From DATLMR01 sp035634255 (GTDB taxonomy: Bacteria; Acidobacteriota; Blastocatellia; UBA7656): 64,000 nt of DNA. The notes beneath the pieces are model-generated. The model searched no databases. It was not told the origin of the DNA and saw nothing but the letters and a program-made list of their open reading frames with translations. The stretch is from NCBI GenBank assembly GCA_035634255.1, contig DASQDI010000157.1, positions 124,001 to 188,000 of the forward strand, read 5' to 3'. Positions 9,131-18,728 of this stretch are shown here, one piece after another; positions within the stretch are counted from its first letter, which is position 1; each line of letters starts with the position of its first letter. Position numbers and translations under genes: made by a program.

Positions 9131-9853
9131 ATGAAACAGTCGATCAAACTAACTCTATTTTCCATGCTGACAGCCGCCGTGGTGTCCGGTGCGGGCGCGG
9201 CGCAGGTCAGGAACAATCTGACGGCCGACGCCGACGGCGCGCGGGCGCGCGGCCTGTTCGTGAGCAAGAAAGCCGACGCCATGCGCGTGGTGATTTTGAA
9301 GGAGGAAGGCGGCAGCCTCGTGCCCATCGACCCGAGCCGCTCCTTCACCAAAGGCGACCAGATCAAGGTTTCATTCCAGAGCAACTTCCAGGGCTACGTC
9401 TACATCGTCAACGTCACGCCCGGCGGAAAGAAGTGCGTCCTCTTCCCTTACGGGGCCGAGGTCAATTCGATCAGCTCGGGCCAGAGGTACGACCTCCCGC
9501 AGAACGGCACCATCGAGTTCGACGAAGAGAAAGGTACCGAAGTCCTTCAGGTGATCATGGCCCGCGAGCGCATACCCCATTTCGACGCGGCCGTGAAAGA
9601 GTCCGGCGGCTGCCTGGGCGAGTCGGCGGCGAGCGCGGCGGCGGAGCTGGCGAGCAACAAGACGGGCATCGTCACCGGCAACTCCGCGAACGCTCTGGCG
9701 GATAAAGGCATCCGCGCCCGCAGCATCATACTAGCGCCGGGCAAGGACAAGGACCAGGAAGGCTCGGTCGTGGCCATCTCGACCAAGAATGGGGGCGGCA
9801 GGCTCAAGGACAAAGAAGCCGCCATCTTCGAAATTCACCTCCAGCACAACTAG
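9131..9853 (+). CDS. Second secreted DUF4384-domain protein
   Basis: 240 residues with a signal peptide ending near SGAGAAQ, then a DUF4384-like core (RSFTKGDQIKVSFQSNFQGY, YIVNVTPGGKKCVLFPYG). It is a paralogue in tandem with the preceding gene, which ends 18 bp upstream. AGGAG lies five bases before the ATG. The C-terminal third is Ala/Lys-rich and not recognised. The paired arrangement between a kinase and a caspase suggests a shared envelope function, but none can be assigned from sequence. Confidence 0.75.
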   Translation: MKQSIKLTLFSMLTAAVVSGAGAAQVRNNLTADADGARARGLFVSKKADAMRVVILKEEGGSLVPIDPSRSFTKGDQIKVSFQSNFQGYVYIVNVTPGGKKCVLFPYGAEVNSISSGQRYDLPQNGTIEFDEEKGTEVLQVIMARERIPHFDAAVKESGGCLGESAASAAAELASNKTGIVTGNSANALADKGIRARSIILAPGKDKDQEGSVVAISTKNGGGRLKDKEAAIFEIHLQHN

Positions 9854-9937
9854 GCGGCATTAAGTTTGGAGAGTTCCGGGGGAGCGGGCATCAGGCCCGC
9901 CTCCCCTCACCCGAGACTGTTTGAAAACGTGAGGCGA

Positions 9938-11095
9938 ATGCTAAGACTCCTCCTCCTCACCTCTGCCATCTGGATGATACCGGCTCCGGGAGCCGGTATC
10001 ATCACGGGAGCAGTTCTTTCCCAAGTCAGAGAGCCTTCCCTAACTCCGGGCTCGCGCCCCCCCGTGTCCCGCTCCCAGATAAAGCAGGCTATAGCGGCGG
10101 TCGGGCTAATAATCGTCCGGGGGGCGGGGGAGCCGCCCGAGCGGACTCCCCGCCCGAGAGGGTCGGGCGTAGTGGTCAGGCCCGAGGGCGTGGTTGCGAC
10201 CAACTATCACGTCATCTTCGACAGCGGCGCGGGCGGATTCTACGCGGACATCTTCTTCACCCTTTCGAGCGAGAGCGCCCAGGCCGTCTCCCTCCAGAAT
10301 CGCTACAGGCTCAGGCCTCTGCTGGTTGATAGGGAGCAGGACCTCGCCCTGCTCCGCATAGAGGCGGATGGCAAATCGAGCGCGCCGCTCATCTTTCCCA
10401 GCATCGAGATGGGGGACTCGCGGTCTCTGCAAACGGGGGACGAGCTTGTGATAATCGGCTTCCCGGAAAAGGGCGGGCTCAGCGTCACGGTCAACCGGGG
10501 GCAGGTGCGCGGCAAAGACCAGCTCCGGAACTGGATCAGGACCGACGCGCGCGTCATACACGGGAACAGCGGCGGCGCGGCGGTCGACCCCGACGGCAAG
10601 CTGATAGGCATCCCGACCAGAGTCGTCGCCGACAGTCAGCCGATAGACAAAAACGGCGACGGCTTCCCGGACGATTACAACTTTCAAAGCGCGACCGGCT
10701 TTCTCAAGCCGTCTCACCTCATCTCGGCCATGCTCCAACAACTGCCCGGCCAGAGCGCGAAGGGCATGCAGGCGGAGCGCACTCTTCGGCCGAAGGCGCC
10801 CGCCATCTCGCCGGTATCCGTCCGGGGGACAGTCCTTTCGGCGAGCAACCGGCTCCCCGTCGCGGGCGCGATGGTGGGCATCTGCCCCGAGGGGACCCTG
10901 GATGTTAGCGTCAGTAATTTGCTGGCGTGGGGCGGCACCAACGGCGAAGGGGCCTTCGTCCTGAACCACCCGCTCCCGCCGGGGCGCTATGTGCTGCGGG
11001 TCAGGGCCATCGGTTTCAAGATACTCACGAAAGAGATCGAGATCAAAGAGGACTCTCCGATCCGGATCGAGCTGCACGCCGACGCGGGCGGTTAA
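9938..11095 (+). CDS. Secreted trypsin-like serine protease with carboxypeptidase-regulatory-like domain
   Basis: 385 residues from the ATG at 9938; GTG 9929 is also possible, and neither has a strong ribosome site. After a signal peptide comes an S1C-type protease fold with the full triad: His91 (VATNYHVI), Asp135 (DLALLRIEA) and Ser211 (IHGNSGGAAVD). No PDZ domain follows. Instead a loop with KNGDGFPDD, suggestive of calcium binding, leads to a C-terminal beta-sandwich of the carboxypeptidase-regulatory type (VRGTVLSASNRLPVAGAMV). It is probably a periplasmic or surface protease acting with the neighbouring envelope proteins. The signal-peptide region contains a 31-nt palindrome, listed separately. 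Confidence 0.85.
   Translation: MLRLLLLTSAIWMIPAPGAGIITGAVLSQVREPSLTPGSRPPVSRSQIKQAIAAVGLIIVRGAGEPPERTPRPRGSGVVVRPEGVVATNYHVIFDSGAGGFYADIFFTLSSESAQAVSLQNRYRLRPLLVDREQDLALLRIEADGKSSAPLIFPSIEMGDSRSLQTGDELVIIGFPEKGGLSVTVNRGQVRGKDQLRNWIRTDARVIHGNSGGAAVDPDGKLIGIPTRVVADSQPIDKNGDGFPDDYNFQSATGFLKPSHLISAMLQQLPGQSAKGMQAERTLRPKAPAISPVSVRGTVLSASNRLPVAGAMVGICPEGTLDVSVSNLLAWGGTNGEGAFVLNHPLPPGRYVLRVRAIGFKILTKEIEIKEDSPIRIELHADAGG
9973..10003. repeat. 31-nt near-perfect palindrome in coding sequence
   Basis: Arms GATGATACCGGCTCC (9973-9987) and GGAGCCGGTATCATC (9989-10003) are perfectly complementary around one central G. It encodes WMIPAPGAGII within the signal-peptide region of the protease. Such a 15-bp stem would form a very stable RNA hairpin about 35 nt after the start codon. 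Confidence 0.85.
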
Positions 11096-11467
11096 GGCCC
11101 GGAGGCCGGCGGGCCGGGCGGGGCGGAGATCGATCTTTACTTTTAAGTTGAAGGTTACTATGCTTTCCTGGCCTCGACGGGAAGTCGCTCTGAGACCGGC
11201 TCCGGGCCGCCAGAGCGGGCGCTCGTTATCAATATCTCTCTATGCATTGCGCGGATAGCGCAAGGGTCTTTTCGCCATATTCAACGCGCTTCAGGGCCGC
11301 TTACGGGAATGCGTTTGAAGTTTCAAGCCAGACCAAACATGCGTCAACATTCGAGGGTCAAGGGCCCGGCCGTCCGGGAGAGCGATGAGACAGCAGCCCG
11401 CAACCTCCGGCTATTCGCGGCTTCTTAACGAACAAGGTATGGGCTTTATCATTCGGTGAGGGTAACG
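11096..11467. other. 372-bp intergenic region
   Basis: Lies between the protease and the large surface-protein gene. No gene, clear promoter or terminator was recognised. It contains CTTTTAAGTTGAAGG near 11141-11155, whose complement shares TTCAACTTAAA with the region upstream of 5579; this is too short to interpret. The surface-protein gene probably has its own promoter here. Confidence 0.45.
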
Positions 11468-14400
11468 ATGAGAATAAAGATACTGCTTCTGTGCATCCTC
11501 GGCCTCGGGCTGATCGCGCTTCAGTCCCGAGCCTTCCATGAAGCGAGCGCGTCGGTCTCGGGGCCCGCCCCCGAGCGTCAGGATTCTTCGAGCAGCGCGG
11601 CCCCGCAAGGCGTGGGGCTGACGTTGACCGTCAACGGCCAGGGGGACGGTCACGACATTATGCCCGGCGACTCCATCTGCGACGCGGGGCAGGGGCAGGG
11701 CTGCACGCTCCGCGCGGCCATCGAGGAGGCGAATGCGAACCCCGGCCGGGAGACCATCAACTTTTCCATCAACCTGCCGGTACCCATCACCCTCGCCCTC
11801 ACGGAGCCCTTGCCCGTGATAACCGGCGGGGTGTTGATCGACGGGACCAGCCAGCCCGGCTACGCGGGCACCCCGGTCATAGAATTGAACGGCTCTAATA
11901 TAACGGGTAACGGCCTTGATATATCTTCCGGAACCTCCGAGGTGCGGGCGCTCGCGATCAACCGGTTCAACGGCAATGGGATCGTCCTGCAAAATTCGGG
12001 CGAGAATATAATCACCGGCTGCTTCATCGGCACCGACCCGGCAGGCAACGCCGACCTCGGGAACACGGGCAGCGGGATAGAGATAACCAATGCGTCCGGG
12101 AATGCCATCGGGGGCCCCTTCTTCGACCTGCGCAACGTCATCTCCGGCAACGGCGGGGCGGGCGTCCTGATTACCGGGGAGGGCTCGACCTTCAATAAAG
12201 TCTCGGGCAACTTCATCGGCACCACGGCCTCCGGCACGTCTGCGCTCGGGAACGCGGGCGCGGGGGTGAGGATTTCCGACGCTTTTTCGAACGACATCGG
12301 CGGCGTCCTCGGGGGCGAAGGGAACGTCATCTCCTCGAACAATATCGGCGTGGAGATCATCGGCGATTCGGAGGGCAATCTCGTTCAGGGCAATTTCATC
12401 GGCACCGACGTTAACGGCACGGCCAACCTCGGCAACGCCACATTCGGCGTACGCATCGCCGCGTCCAGCAACCAGATCGGCGAGCCGCTGGAACAGCCCG
12501 TTCGCCCTGCGTCTTCTCGGGTCCACCCGCTCGGCCTTCCTCCCGGCACCGCCGCCAACATAATCGCCTTCAACGGAGACGACGGGGTGGCGGTGATCTC
12601 GGGGGTGAGCAACGTCATCCTCGGGAACTCGATCTTTTCCAACTCGGTCCTCGGGATCGACCTGGGCAACGACGGGGTGACCCCCAACGACGCGGGAGAC
12701 TCGGACTCCGGCCCGAACGAGTTGCAAAACTTCCCCGTGCTGACTTCGGCCACCACAGTCTCCGACGAGCTTACGATCACGGGCTCGCTCAACAGTCAGG
12801 TCGGCAGAGAATACCGCCTGGATTTCTACGCCAACCCGTCCTGCGACCAGTCGGGTTTCGGCGAAGGGCGGCTTTTCCTAGGGACGCGCACGGTTTTCAC
12901 AAGCACCAGCGGCGGCGCGAGCTTTACCCGAATGTTCGGAGCCAACGTCGCGCCGGGAAGCTCGATAACCGCGACCGCGACCGACGAGCTTGGGAACACC
13001 TCGGAGTTCTCTCAGTGCGTGACGGTCACGGGCATGGGCCCGCAAACCGATGTCGCGATAAATAAGACGGCGTCCCCGAGCCCGGTGGCCACGGGCTCGG
13101 ACCTGACCTACACGATCACCGTGAGCAACGTCAGCGGGGTCACGGCCGACGAGGTTACGGTGAGCGACCAGATACCTCCGGGCACGACCTTCGTCTCCCT
13201 CGCCAGCCCCGGAAACTGCGTGACGCCGCCGGCGGGAGGCACGGGGCAGGTGACGTGCCAGCTCGGATCATTGGGCGCGAATGCGCAGGTGATTCTAACC
13301 CTCACCGTCAACGTCACCGCCAATCCGGGCTCGACCATCACGAACACCGCGAGCGTGACGACATCGACCTCCGACAGCGACCCCAACAGCAATTCGTCCA
13401 CGGCGATGACGCAGGTGATACCCGAGAGCGACTGCACGATCACCTGCCCGCCCGATCAGGTGGTGAACGTCTCCGCGAATCAATGCGGCGCTGCCGTCGC
13501 GTACCCCGCGCCGCAGGCCACGGACTGCGGGACGGTCACCTGCACTCCGCCCGCGAACTCCACTTTCCCCGTGGGGCTTACGACCGTGAACTGCACGACG
13601 ACCGCGGGGCCGGCCTGCTCTTTCAACGTAACGGTCGTCGATAACATACAGCCGACGATCAACTGCCCCGGAGGCATCGTGCTGAGGCCGCCTCAGAATC
13701 AGAGCTCAGCGATAGTCTCCTTCCCCGCCCCGGCCGTGGCGGACAACTGCCCCGGCACGACCGTCCAGTGCCAACCCCCTTCGGGCACGGCTTTCCCTCT
13801 GGGAGTCACCACCGTCATCTGCATCGCGACGGACGCTTCATCCAACTCCCGAAGCTGTTCCTTCACGGTGACCATCGACAACGAGGCCCCCGCCATATCG
13901 TGCCCGCAAAACATAACGGTGCAGCCTCCCGAGAATCAGACGGGTAATGACTGCTCGACGACGGTCAGCTACCCGAACCCGGTTGTCGCGGACAATCAGG
14001 CGGGAGTCGTAGTAGTTTGCAGCCCGCCCTCCGGGTCGGCGTTCCCGTCGGGCGTGACGACCGTGAACTGCACGGCTACGGATCGCTCGGGCAACACGAG
14101 CACCTGCTCATTCACGGTCACCAATAACGCGGGGCCGCGGTTGTCGGGGAGCGTCTCTCTGAACATCACTCTCGGGCCGGGCGAGCCGGTTCGCAAGCCG
14201 GGCAAGAGCCGCCCCGCCAACTGCTCGAACTGCACGGAGGAGTTTGCCTCCCTGCAAAACAACGGGTGCGCGCCCGCGACGCTGATGCTCAGGTCGATCA
14301 TGCGGGTCGGCCCCGACGTGAACAACGGAAGGATCACCAACACGGACGACAGCGCCTTCTTCTCCGTCTCCGTGATCGGAAACAACGGCCAGAGCAGCCC

Positions 14401-15037
14401 CCTGCCGGCGGGCTCAAGCCTCACGATTCAGCCGGGCCAGAGCCGGGTGCTTAGGATCACCTTCCGGCCCGTGATACCGCTGTACGCCAACAGGACCGAC
14501 CAGTTGGCGGCGAGTCAGGTGCTCCCGGAAGTGGTCAGGACGAGGCTGCTCTTCAGCGCGGCGGCCCCGTTCCTTGAGTTCCCCGTCGATGTCGTCGCGC
14601 GAGTTCGCCCGGAAGTGAAGCTGCTCCACCCGACCAACCCCCGCAGGGCGAAGACCGTCTCTTTCGAGAGGTCGGGCGACGAGTTGAGAATCACGTACGG
14701 CATTTACGACGCGAACCTGAACGTGGACCGCGCGCGGTACGAGTTCTTCGACTCGAATGGCCGCGCGGTCGGGCAGGCCTTCGATGTCAATCTCTCTGAA
14801 TCGATTCGCGCCAGCGACCTGCTCGCGGGCCAGAGCTTCAACATAACGCAGCGGTTCGCGGGGGCCTTAGCCAACCCCGCGATCAGCAGCGTGAGGGTCA
14901 CCGTCTTCGACGCGGAGTCGAGCGACTCGGCGACGGGCACGCTCGGCGCATCGGCCGGCGCTTCGGCGGCGTCGGCGGAGGTTCTGAGACTACAGGGCAG
15001 CTTGATAATACTGCCCGATTTGTGGCTTAAACAGTAG
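11468..15037 (+). CDS. Large secreted CSLREA / beta-helix / DUF11 / HYR surface protein
   Basis: 1189 residues. A signal peptide (ILLLCILGLGLIALQSRA) is followed by a CSLREA domain (about 55-100; SICDAGQGQGCTLRAAIEEA). A right-handed beta-helix has recurring GNxIGTD/NVISGN turns (about 110-410), then comes a DUF11 repeat (about 530-640; VAINKTASPSPVATGSDLTY). Three HYR modules (about 645-900) each have the pattern CP...FPxGxTTVxCTxxD..G...SCSFTVT. The last 290 residues are an unrecognised beta-rich region. This is the build of an adhesin or surface filament. GAGGGT precedes ATG 11468; an in-frame GTG lies 12 bases upstream. Confidence 0.88.
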   Translation: MRIKILLLCILGLGLIALQSRAFHEASASVSGPAPERQDSSSSAAPQGVGLTLTVNGQGDGHDIMPGDSICDAGQGQGCTLRAAIEEANANPGRETINFSINLPVPITLALTEPLPVITGGVLIDGTSQPGYAGTPVIELNGSNITGNGLDISSGTSEVRALAINRFNGNGIVLQNSGENIITGCFIGTDPAGNADLGNTGSGIEITNASGNAIGGPFFDLRNVISGNGGAGVLITGEGSTFNKVSGNFIGTTASGTSALGNAGAGVRISDAFSNDIGGVLGGEGNVISSNNIGVEIIGDSEGNLVQGNFIGTDVNGTANLGNATFGVRIAASSNQIGEPLEQPVRPASSRVHPLGLPPGTAANIIAFNGDDGVAVISGVSNVILGNSIFSNSVLGIDLGNDGVTPNDAGDSDSGPNELQNFPVLTSATTVSDELTITGSLNSQVGREYRLDFYANPSCDQSGFGEGRLFLGTRTVFTSTSGGASFTRMFGANVAPGSSITATATDELGNTSEFSQCVTVTGMGPQTDVAINKTASPSPVATGSDLTYTITVSNVSGVTADEVTVSDQIPPGTTFVSLASPGNCVTPPAGGTGQVTCQLGSLGANAQVILTLTVNVTANPGSTITNTASVTTSTSDSDPNSNSSTAMTQVIPESDCTITCPPDQVVNVSANQCGAAVAYPAPQATDCGTVTCTPPANSTFPVGLTTVNCTTTAGPACSFNVTVVDNIQPTINCPGGIVLRPPQNQSSAIVSFPAPAVADNCPGTTVQCQPPSGTAFPLGVTTVICIATDASSNSRSCSFTVTIDNEAPAISCPQNITVQPPENQTGNDCSTTVSYPNPVVADNQAGVVVVCSPPSGSAFPSGVTTVNCTATDRSGNTSTCSFTVTNNAGPRLSGSVSLNITLGPGEPVRKPGKSRPANCSNCTEEFASLQNNGCAPATLMLRSIMRVGPDVNNGRITNTDDSAFFSVSVIGNNGQSSPLPAGSSLTIQPGQSRVLRITFRPVIPLYANRTDQLAASQVLPEVVRTRLLFSAAAPFLEFPVDVVARVRPEVKLLHPTNPRRAKTVSFERSGDELRITYGIYDANLNVDRARYEFFDSNGRAVGQAFDVNLSESIRASDLLAGQSFNITQRFAGALANPAISSVRVTVFDAESSDSATGTLGASAGASAASAEVLRLQGSLIILPDLWLKQ

Positions 15038-15122
15038 GAGCCGAAATGATCCCGCGAGGTACGGACGCACCTCTTCGAGCAGAGTAACGCTCCGAAGTCA
15101 TCGGGTGTAGAATAGGAGGACC

Positions 15123-16127
15123 ATGATTATGAGCAGATACCTGGCAATCGTAACGGCGACTTTGTTGGCTCTGACGACCTGCCTGGCGGCCCGGCCCGCG
15201 AACGCAGGCGGCGCGGAAGAAGACTCTAACCCCATCCGCCTGCACGCGACGGCGATGGCGGGGCCGATTGGCTCGATCAACTCTTCGGGGCCGGTGACGA
15301 TCAACGGGCGCGCACTTCGCGGGAGCCAGTCCCTTTGGGGCGGCGAAGTGGTTCAGGCCCCCGTGGACCGCAGCCTGCGCATAGGCTTCGAGGGGGTGGC
15401 GCAGGTCACGTTGGGCAGGGGCGCTCTCGCGAGGTTCTCGACCGGGCGCGCCGAGTCCCACCCCGTGCTCGTCGCGTCGGTGCTGTCGGGGGACGTGAAG
15501 ATTAGCCTGCGGCAGGACGCGGGCGCGTACGTCCGCGCGTCGGGCTCTACTTTCACGGCATCCGGCGGGGCGGATTTTCTCGTAGGAGTCAGCGAAGGCG
15601 AAGCAAGCCTGAGCACGATCTCGGGAGTCGTGGAGGCCGGCGCGCAGGCGGCGCAGAGGCGGTACAAGCTCCGCCCGGTCGGGCTCGGCTCCAGCGTCAG
15701 CGTGCGCGCGCGCAGCACGAGGCAGATTCAGTTCCAGGTGACTGATGAGAACGACGACCCGGTCCCCGACCTGCCGGTGCTGTTCCTGCTCGGGGGCGGC
15801 GGCGGACAGAGCGCCGGGTCGCTCAGCGCCGGCGCGGCGGCGGGGAGTTCGGTCACCGCGACGACCAACGCGCAGGGGTTGGCCACCGCATCATTCACGG
15901 CGGGTCCGGACCGCGCGACGGGCACCCTGACGGCCAGCGTCGAGGGCACTAACACTTCTTCGAGCGTACAGATCAATGTCACGACCGGCGGGGGATTCTG
16001 GTCGGCGCGGAACTCGCTTATAGTATTGGGCGCTGTGGCGGCCGTGGGAACGACAGCGGCGATCACTCTGGGCGGTGGCGACGACGGAGGGCTAAGGCCC
16101 TTGCCCCCTCCGGAAGTCAACCCGTAA
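15123..16127 (+). CDS. Secreted FecR-like / bacterial Ig-like membrane-anchored protein
   Basis: 334 residues with a strong ribosome site (AGGAGGA two bases before ATG). A signal peptide ending at ANAGG is followed by a FecR-like domain (about 35-190), recognisable from GSINSSGPVTINGRALRGS and LWGGEVVQAPVDRSLRIGF. A bacterial Ig-like (Big) domain follows (about 195-285), then a C-terminal hydrophobic helix (LIVLGAVAAVGTTAAITLGG) ending in a Gly/Pro tail. It is likely an envelope scaffold partner of the upstream surface protein. FecR here is a structural module; there is no sigma factor nearby. Confidence 0.8.
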   Translation: MIMSRYLAIVTATLLALTTCLAARPANAGGAEEDSNPIRLHATAMAGPIGSINSSGPVTINGRALRGSQSLWGGEVVQAPVDRSLRIGFEGVAQVTLGRGALARFSTGRAESHPVLVASVLSGDVKISLRQDAGAYVRASGSTFTASGGADFLVGVSEGEASLSTISGVVEAGAQAAQRRYKLRPVGLGSSVSVRARSTRQIQFQVTDENDDPVPDLPVLFLLGGGGGQSAGSLSAGAAAGSSVTATTNAQGLATASFTAGPDRATGTLTASVEGTNTSSSVQINVTTGGGFWSARNSLIVLGAVAAVGTTAAITLGGGDDGGLRPLPPPEVNP

Positions 16128-16166
16128 CCGGGAGCATGAGCCCGAGGCCGGGCGGAGTTTAGCATT

Positions 16167-18560
16167 ATGAAAAAAGTATTTGCGTTGCGAATCAAAGTTC
16201 TGGTCTCGATCCTCGCCTTCGCCTTCGCGACCTCGGCCCTTCCCGAGACCGCCGCGGCTCAGGACGACCGGGCGCGCGGGCTCAAGATCAGGGTCGGGGC
16301 CACGAGCAAGGAGACCGCCTCAAACGAGCCCGTCGAGCTATGGGCCGTGCTGATCGGCATTTCGAGGTACAAGTACGGGGACCAGAACCTCGATGGGTAT
16401 CAGATCGGCAACCTCAAGAATGCGGCCGATGACGCGCAGGCGATCTACGATTTCCTGAGGAGCCCCGAGGGTGGGGGCTTTCGCGATGAAGCCGAGGGCG
16501 GCCATATGGTCCTGCTCAAGGACGAGCAGGCGACGAAAGCGAAGGTTGAATCGGCGCTCGCCAACCTCAGGAAGGCGAAGCCGAACGACTACTTCGTCAT
16601 CTACATCGCCGCGCACGGGTCGCTCGTGCCATACCGCGCGGCCGGGTCGAACACCACGGTCGACATCCCTTACTTCGTCCTCCATGACACCGACCTGCGG
16701 GACCCTCTCAACACCGCGATCAGGATGGAGTCTTTCCGGCAGACCGTGAGCGATATCCCGGCGAGGAAGGGCCTCGTCCTTTCCGACACCTGCCACAGCG
16801 GGGGCGTCCAGCTGGCCGGGCGCGACGCGGGCGATAGCTCAATCAGGGCGAACAACAGGTACATCAAAGAGATGAACAAGGTCTCCACCGGGGTCGGCTT
16901 CATCTCCGCAGCGGACCAGCTCGAACAGTCCTTCGAGCGGGACGATATAAACCAGGGCGTCTTCACCCACTGCCTGCTTCAGGCGCTCGCGGGCAACGCC
17001 GACGCGGACAAGGACTACATGGTCACCTTCAACGAGCTGGTCTCTTACCTGCGCAAAGAGGTGCCGCGCATGACGGACGACAAGCAGCACCCCCATTACA
17101 ACACGACGGCCATCGACGCCAACTACCTCCCCCTGTCGGTCGTCAAATACGCCGACGATGTCACGGCGGGCGGCGACTACGGGCTGCTGGTGGTGCGAAC
17201 CCCCGACATCGACGGGGTCGAGGTGGCGATTGACGGCTCGCCGGTCGCCACGCTCGACAGCCGCTTCCAGCGGTCCATAAAAGTAAAGTCCGGCCCCCGC
17301 ACCCTATCTTTCACCCGAGGGGACATGAAGCGGAGTTTGCAGGCCACGGTCGAGCCGGGCCAGTCGAAAGTCGTCGAGGTCAACCTGACCTTCAGCGAGA
17401 GCGAGGAAGACTCGCTCTCGGAGCCGGCGCGCGATCAGGTCAACGTCTTCCTGCGGGAAGAGAAAGAGCCGACGAAGGACGCCAAAGACTCCTTCCTCAA
17501 GGGCGTCGAGAGCTTCAACAAGCAGAGGTTCGACGAAGCCATCAACCTTTTCAACAAGGCCATCCAATCGACCGGGAACGCGTACACGGACGCCTTCGTC
17601 TACCGGGGCCGCGCCGAGCAGTCACTCGGCCGGAAAGAGGCCGCGGTAGCCAGTTTCGAGGCGGCGCTGGCCCTGAGGCCCTCCGACTACGAGACGCAGA
17701 CTCTGCTCGCCGAGGCGAGATTCAACGCGGGCCACAACGTCGAGGAAGTGACTTCCGCCCTCCGGGACGTAATCCGCCGCCACCCTAATTTCGCCTTCGC
17801 GCGCGTCGTCTACGGGGACGTGCTGCTGTTCCGGAAGGACTTGGTCGGCGCGGAGAGGGAGTTGAGGCGCGCGCTCACCAGCAACCCGCAGTACCCGCCC
17901 GCCCGCCTCATCCTGGCCGACGTGCTCACCTACCAGGGCTCGAAAGAGAAGCAGAAGCGCGCGGTGCTTGAGGCCGAGAAAGCCTTGCAGCTTTTCGAGG
18001 AGGTCTCGCGCAAGCAGACCTCGGCTTCCCGCGGTCTGAGGCGGTTGTCGATCTCGCACCTGATATTCGGGGGCGGCCGCTACGTCAACGAGGCGGCCAT
18101 GGCCGAAGCGCACCACATGCTGGCCAAGGCGCTCACGCGCGTCGTCGAGTTCGACGAGACCCTCGCCAACCCCGAGTCGTACCTGACGAAAGCCCGCACC
18201 CACATTCAGGAGGCGATGAAGCTGGCGCAGAAGGCCTCTGACAAGAAGAGGATGGTGCTCGTGCTCGACACCAGCGCGCAGAATCACCTGCTCAGCGAAA
18301 ACGTGGCGAGCGCGATCACGGACGCGCACGCCGCCCTGAAGGCGGGCGAAGCCATCCCCGGCCTGAAGGATTATGCCGAAACTCACTACACGCTCTACTC
18401 GGCTTACATGAGCGATCAGAAATTTGCCAAGGCCGCCGAGCACCTTGAGAAGTTCATACAGTCGGCGGGCTCGCAGATGAGCCCCGCCGACCGCAAGACC
18501 TACGAGGAAGAGCTGAAACGGTTGAAGCGCGACAAAGAGGTCAACCGGCAGAAGAATTGA
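16167..18560 (+). CDS. Secreted caspase-like (C14) protein with PEGA and TPR repeats
   Basis: 797 residues with a signal peptide (cleavage near AAAQD). A caspase-fold domain spans about 55-315, with the His-Cys dyad at His150 (YIAAHG) and Cys209 (SDTCHSGG). A PEGA-like beta domain follows (about 330-410), then TPR repeats (about 430-780), for example KGVESFNKQRFDEAINLFNKA. Caspase-like peptidases in bacteria cut after basic or acidic residues and are tied to stress or cell-death pathways. The export signal suggests periplasmic action here. GGAG lies nine bases before the ATG. It is the last gene of the plus-strand envelope block. Confidence 0.88.
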   Translation: MKKVFALRIKVLVSILAFAFATSALPETAAAQDDRARGLKIRVGATSKETASNEPVELWAVLIGISRYKYGDQNLDGYQIGNLKNAADDAQAIYDFLRSPEGGGFRDEAEGGHMVLLKDEQATKAKVESALANLRKAKPNDYFVIYIAAHGSLVPYRAAGSNTTVDIPYFVLHDTDLRDPLNTAIRMESFRQTVSDIPARKGLVLSDTCHSGGVQLAGRDAGDSSIRANNRYIKEMNKVSTGVGFISAADQLEQSFERDDINQGVFTHCLLQALAGNADADKDYMVTFNELVSYLRKEVPRMTDDKQHPHYNTTAIDANYLPLSVVKYADDVTAGGDYGLLVVRTPDIDGVEVAIDGSPVATLDSRFQRSIKVKSGPRTLSFTRGDMKRSLQATVEPGQSKVVEVNLTFSESEEDSLSEPARDQVNVFLREEKEPTKDAKDSFLKGVESFNKQRFDEAINLFNKAIQSTGNAYTDAFVYRGRAEQSLGRKEAAVASFEAALALRPSDYETQTLLAEARFNAGHNVEEVTSALRDVIRRHPNFAFARVVYGDVLLFRKDLVGAERELRRALTSNPQYPPARLILADVLTYQGSKEKQKRAVLEAEKALQLFEEVSRKQTSASRGLRRLSISHLIFGGGRYVNEAAMAEAHHMLAKALTRVVEFDETLANPESYLTKARTHIQEAMKLAQKASDKKRMVLVLDTSAQNHLLSENVASAITDAHAALKAGEAIPGLKDYAETHYTLYSAYMSDQKFAKAAEHLEKFIQSAGSQMSPADRKTYEEELKRLKRDKEVNRQKN

Positions 18561-18566
18561 TCAGTA

Positions 18567-18675
18567 GTCAGGGGTCAGGAGCCGGGGGCCGGGGCAGGAA
18601 AGAGGGGTTCAAATCATGCGAGAATCTCTTCCTTCACTGGCCCTCGGCCTTCTGAACACTGGCCCCTGACCCCCG
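18567..18675. repeat. Dispersed intergenic repeat, copy A
   Basis: Ends are inverted: GGGGTCAGG (18571-18579) against CCTGACCCC (18665-18673), extending imperfectly to 13 bp. The middle contains TCAAATCATGC, shared with copy B. It lies seven bases after the caspase stop and may act as a terminator; the family is described in the findings. Confidence 0.7.
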
Positions 18676-18728
18676 CCCTGTGCTACATTTTAAGCATTAA
18701 TCCTTAAAACAATTTTACAGGAGATCGG

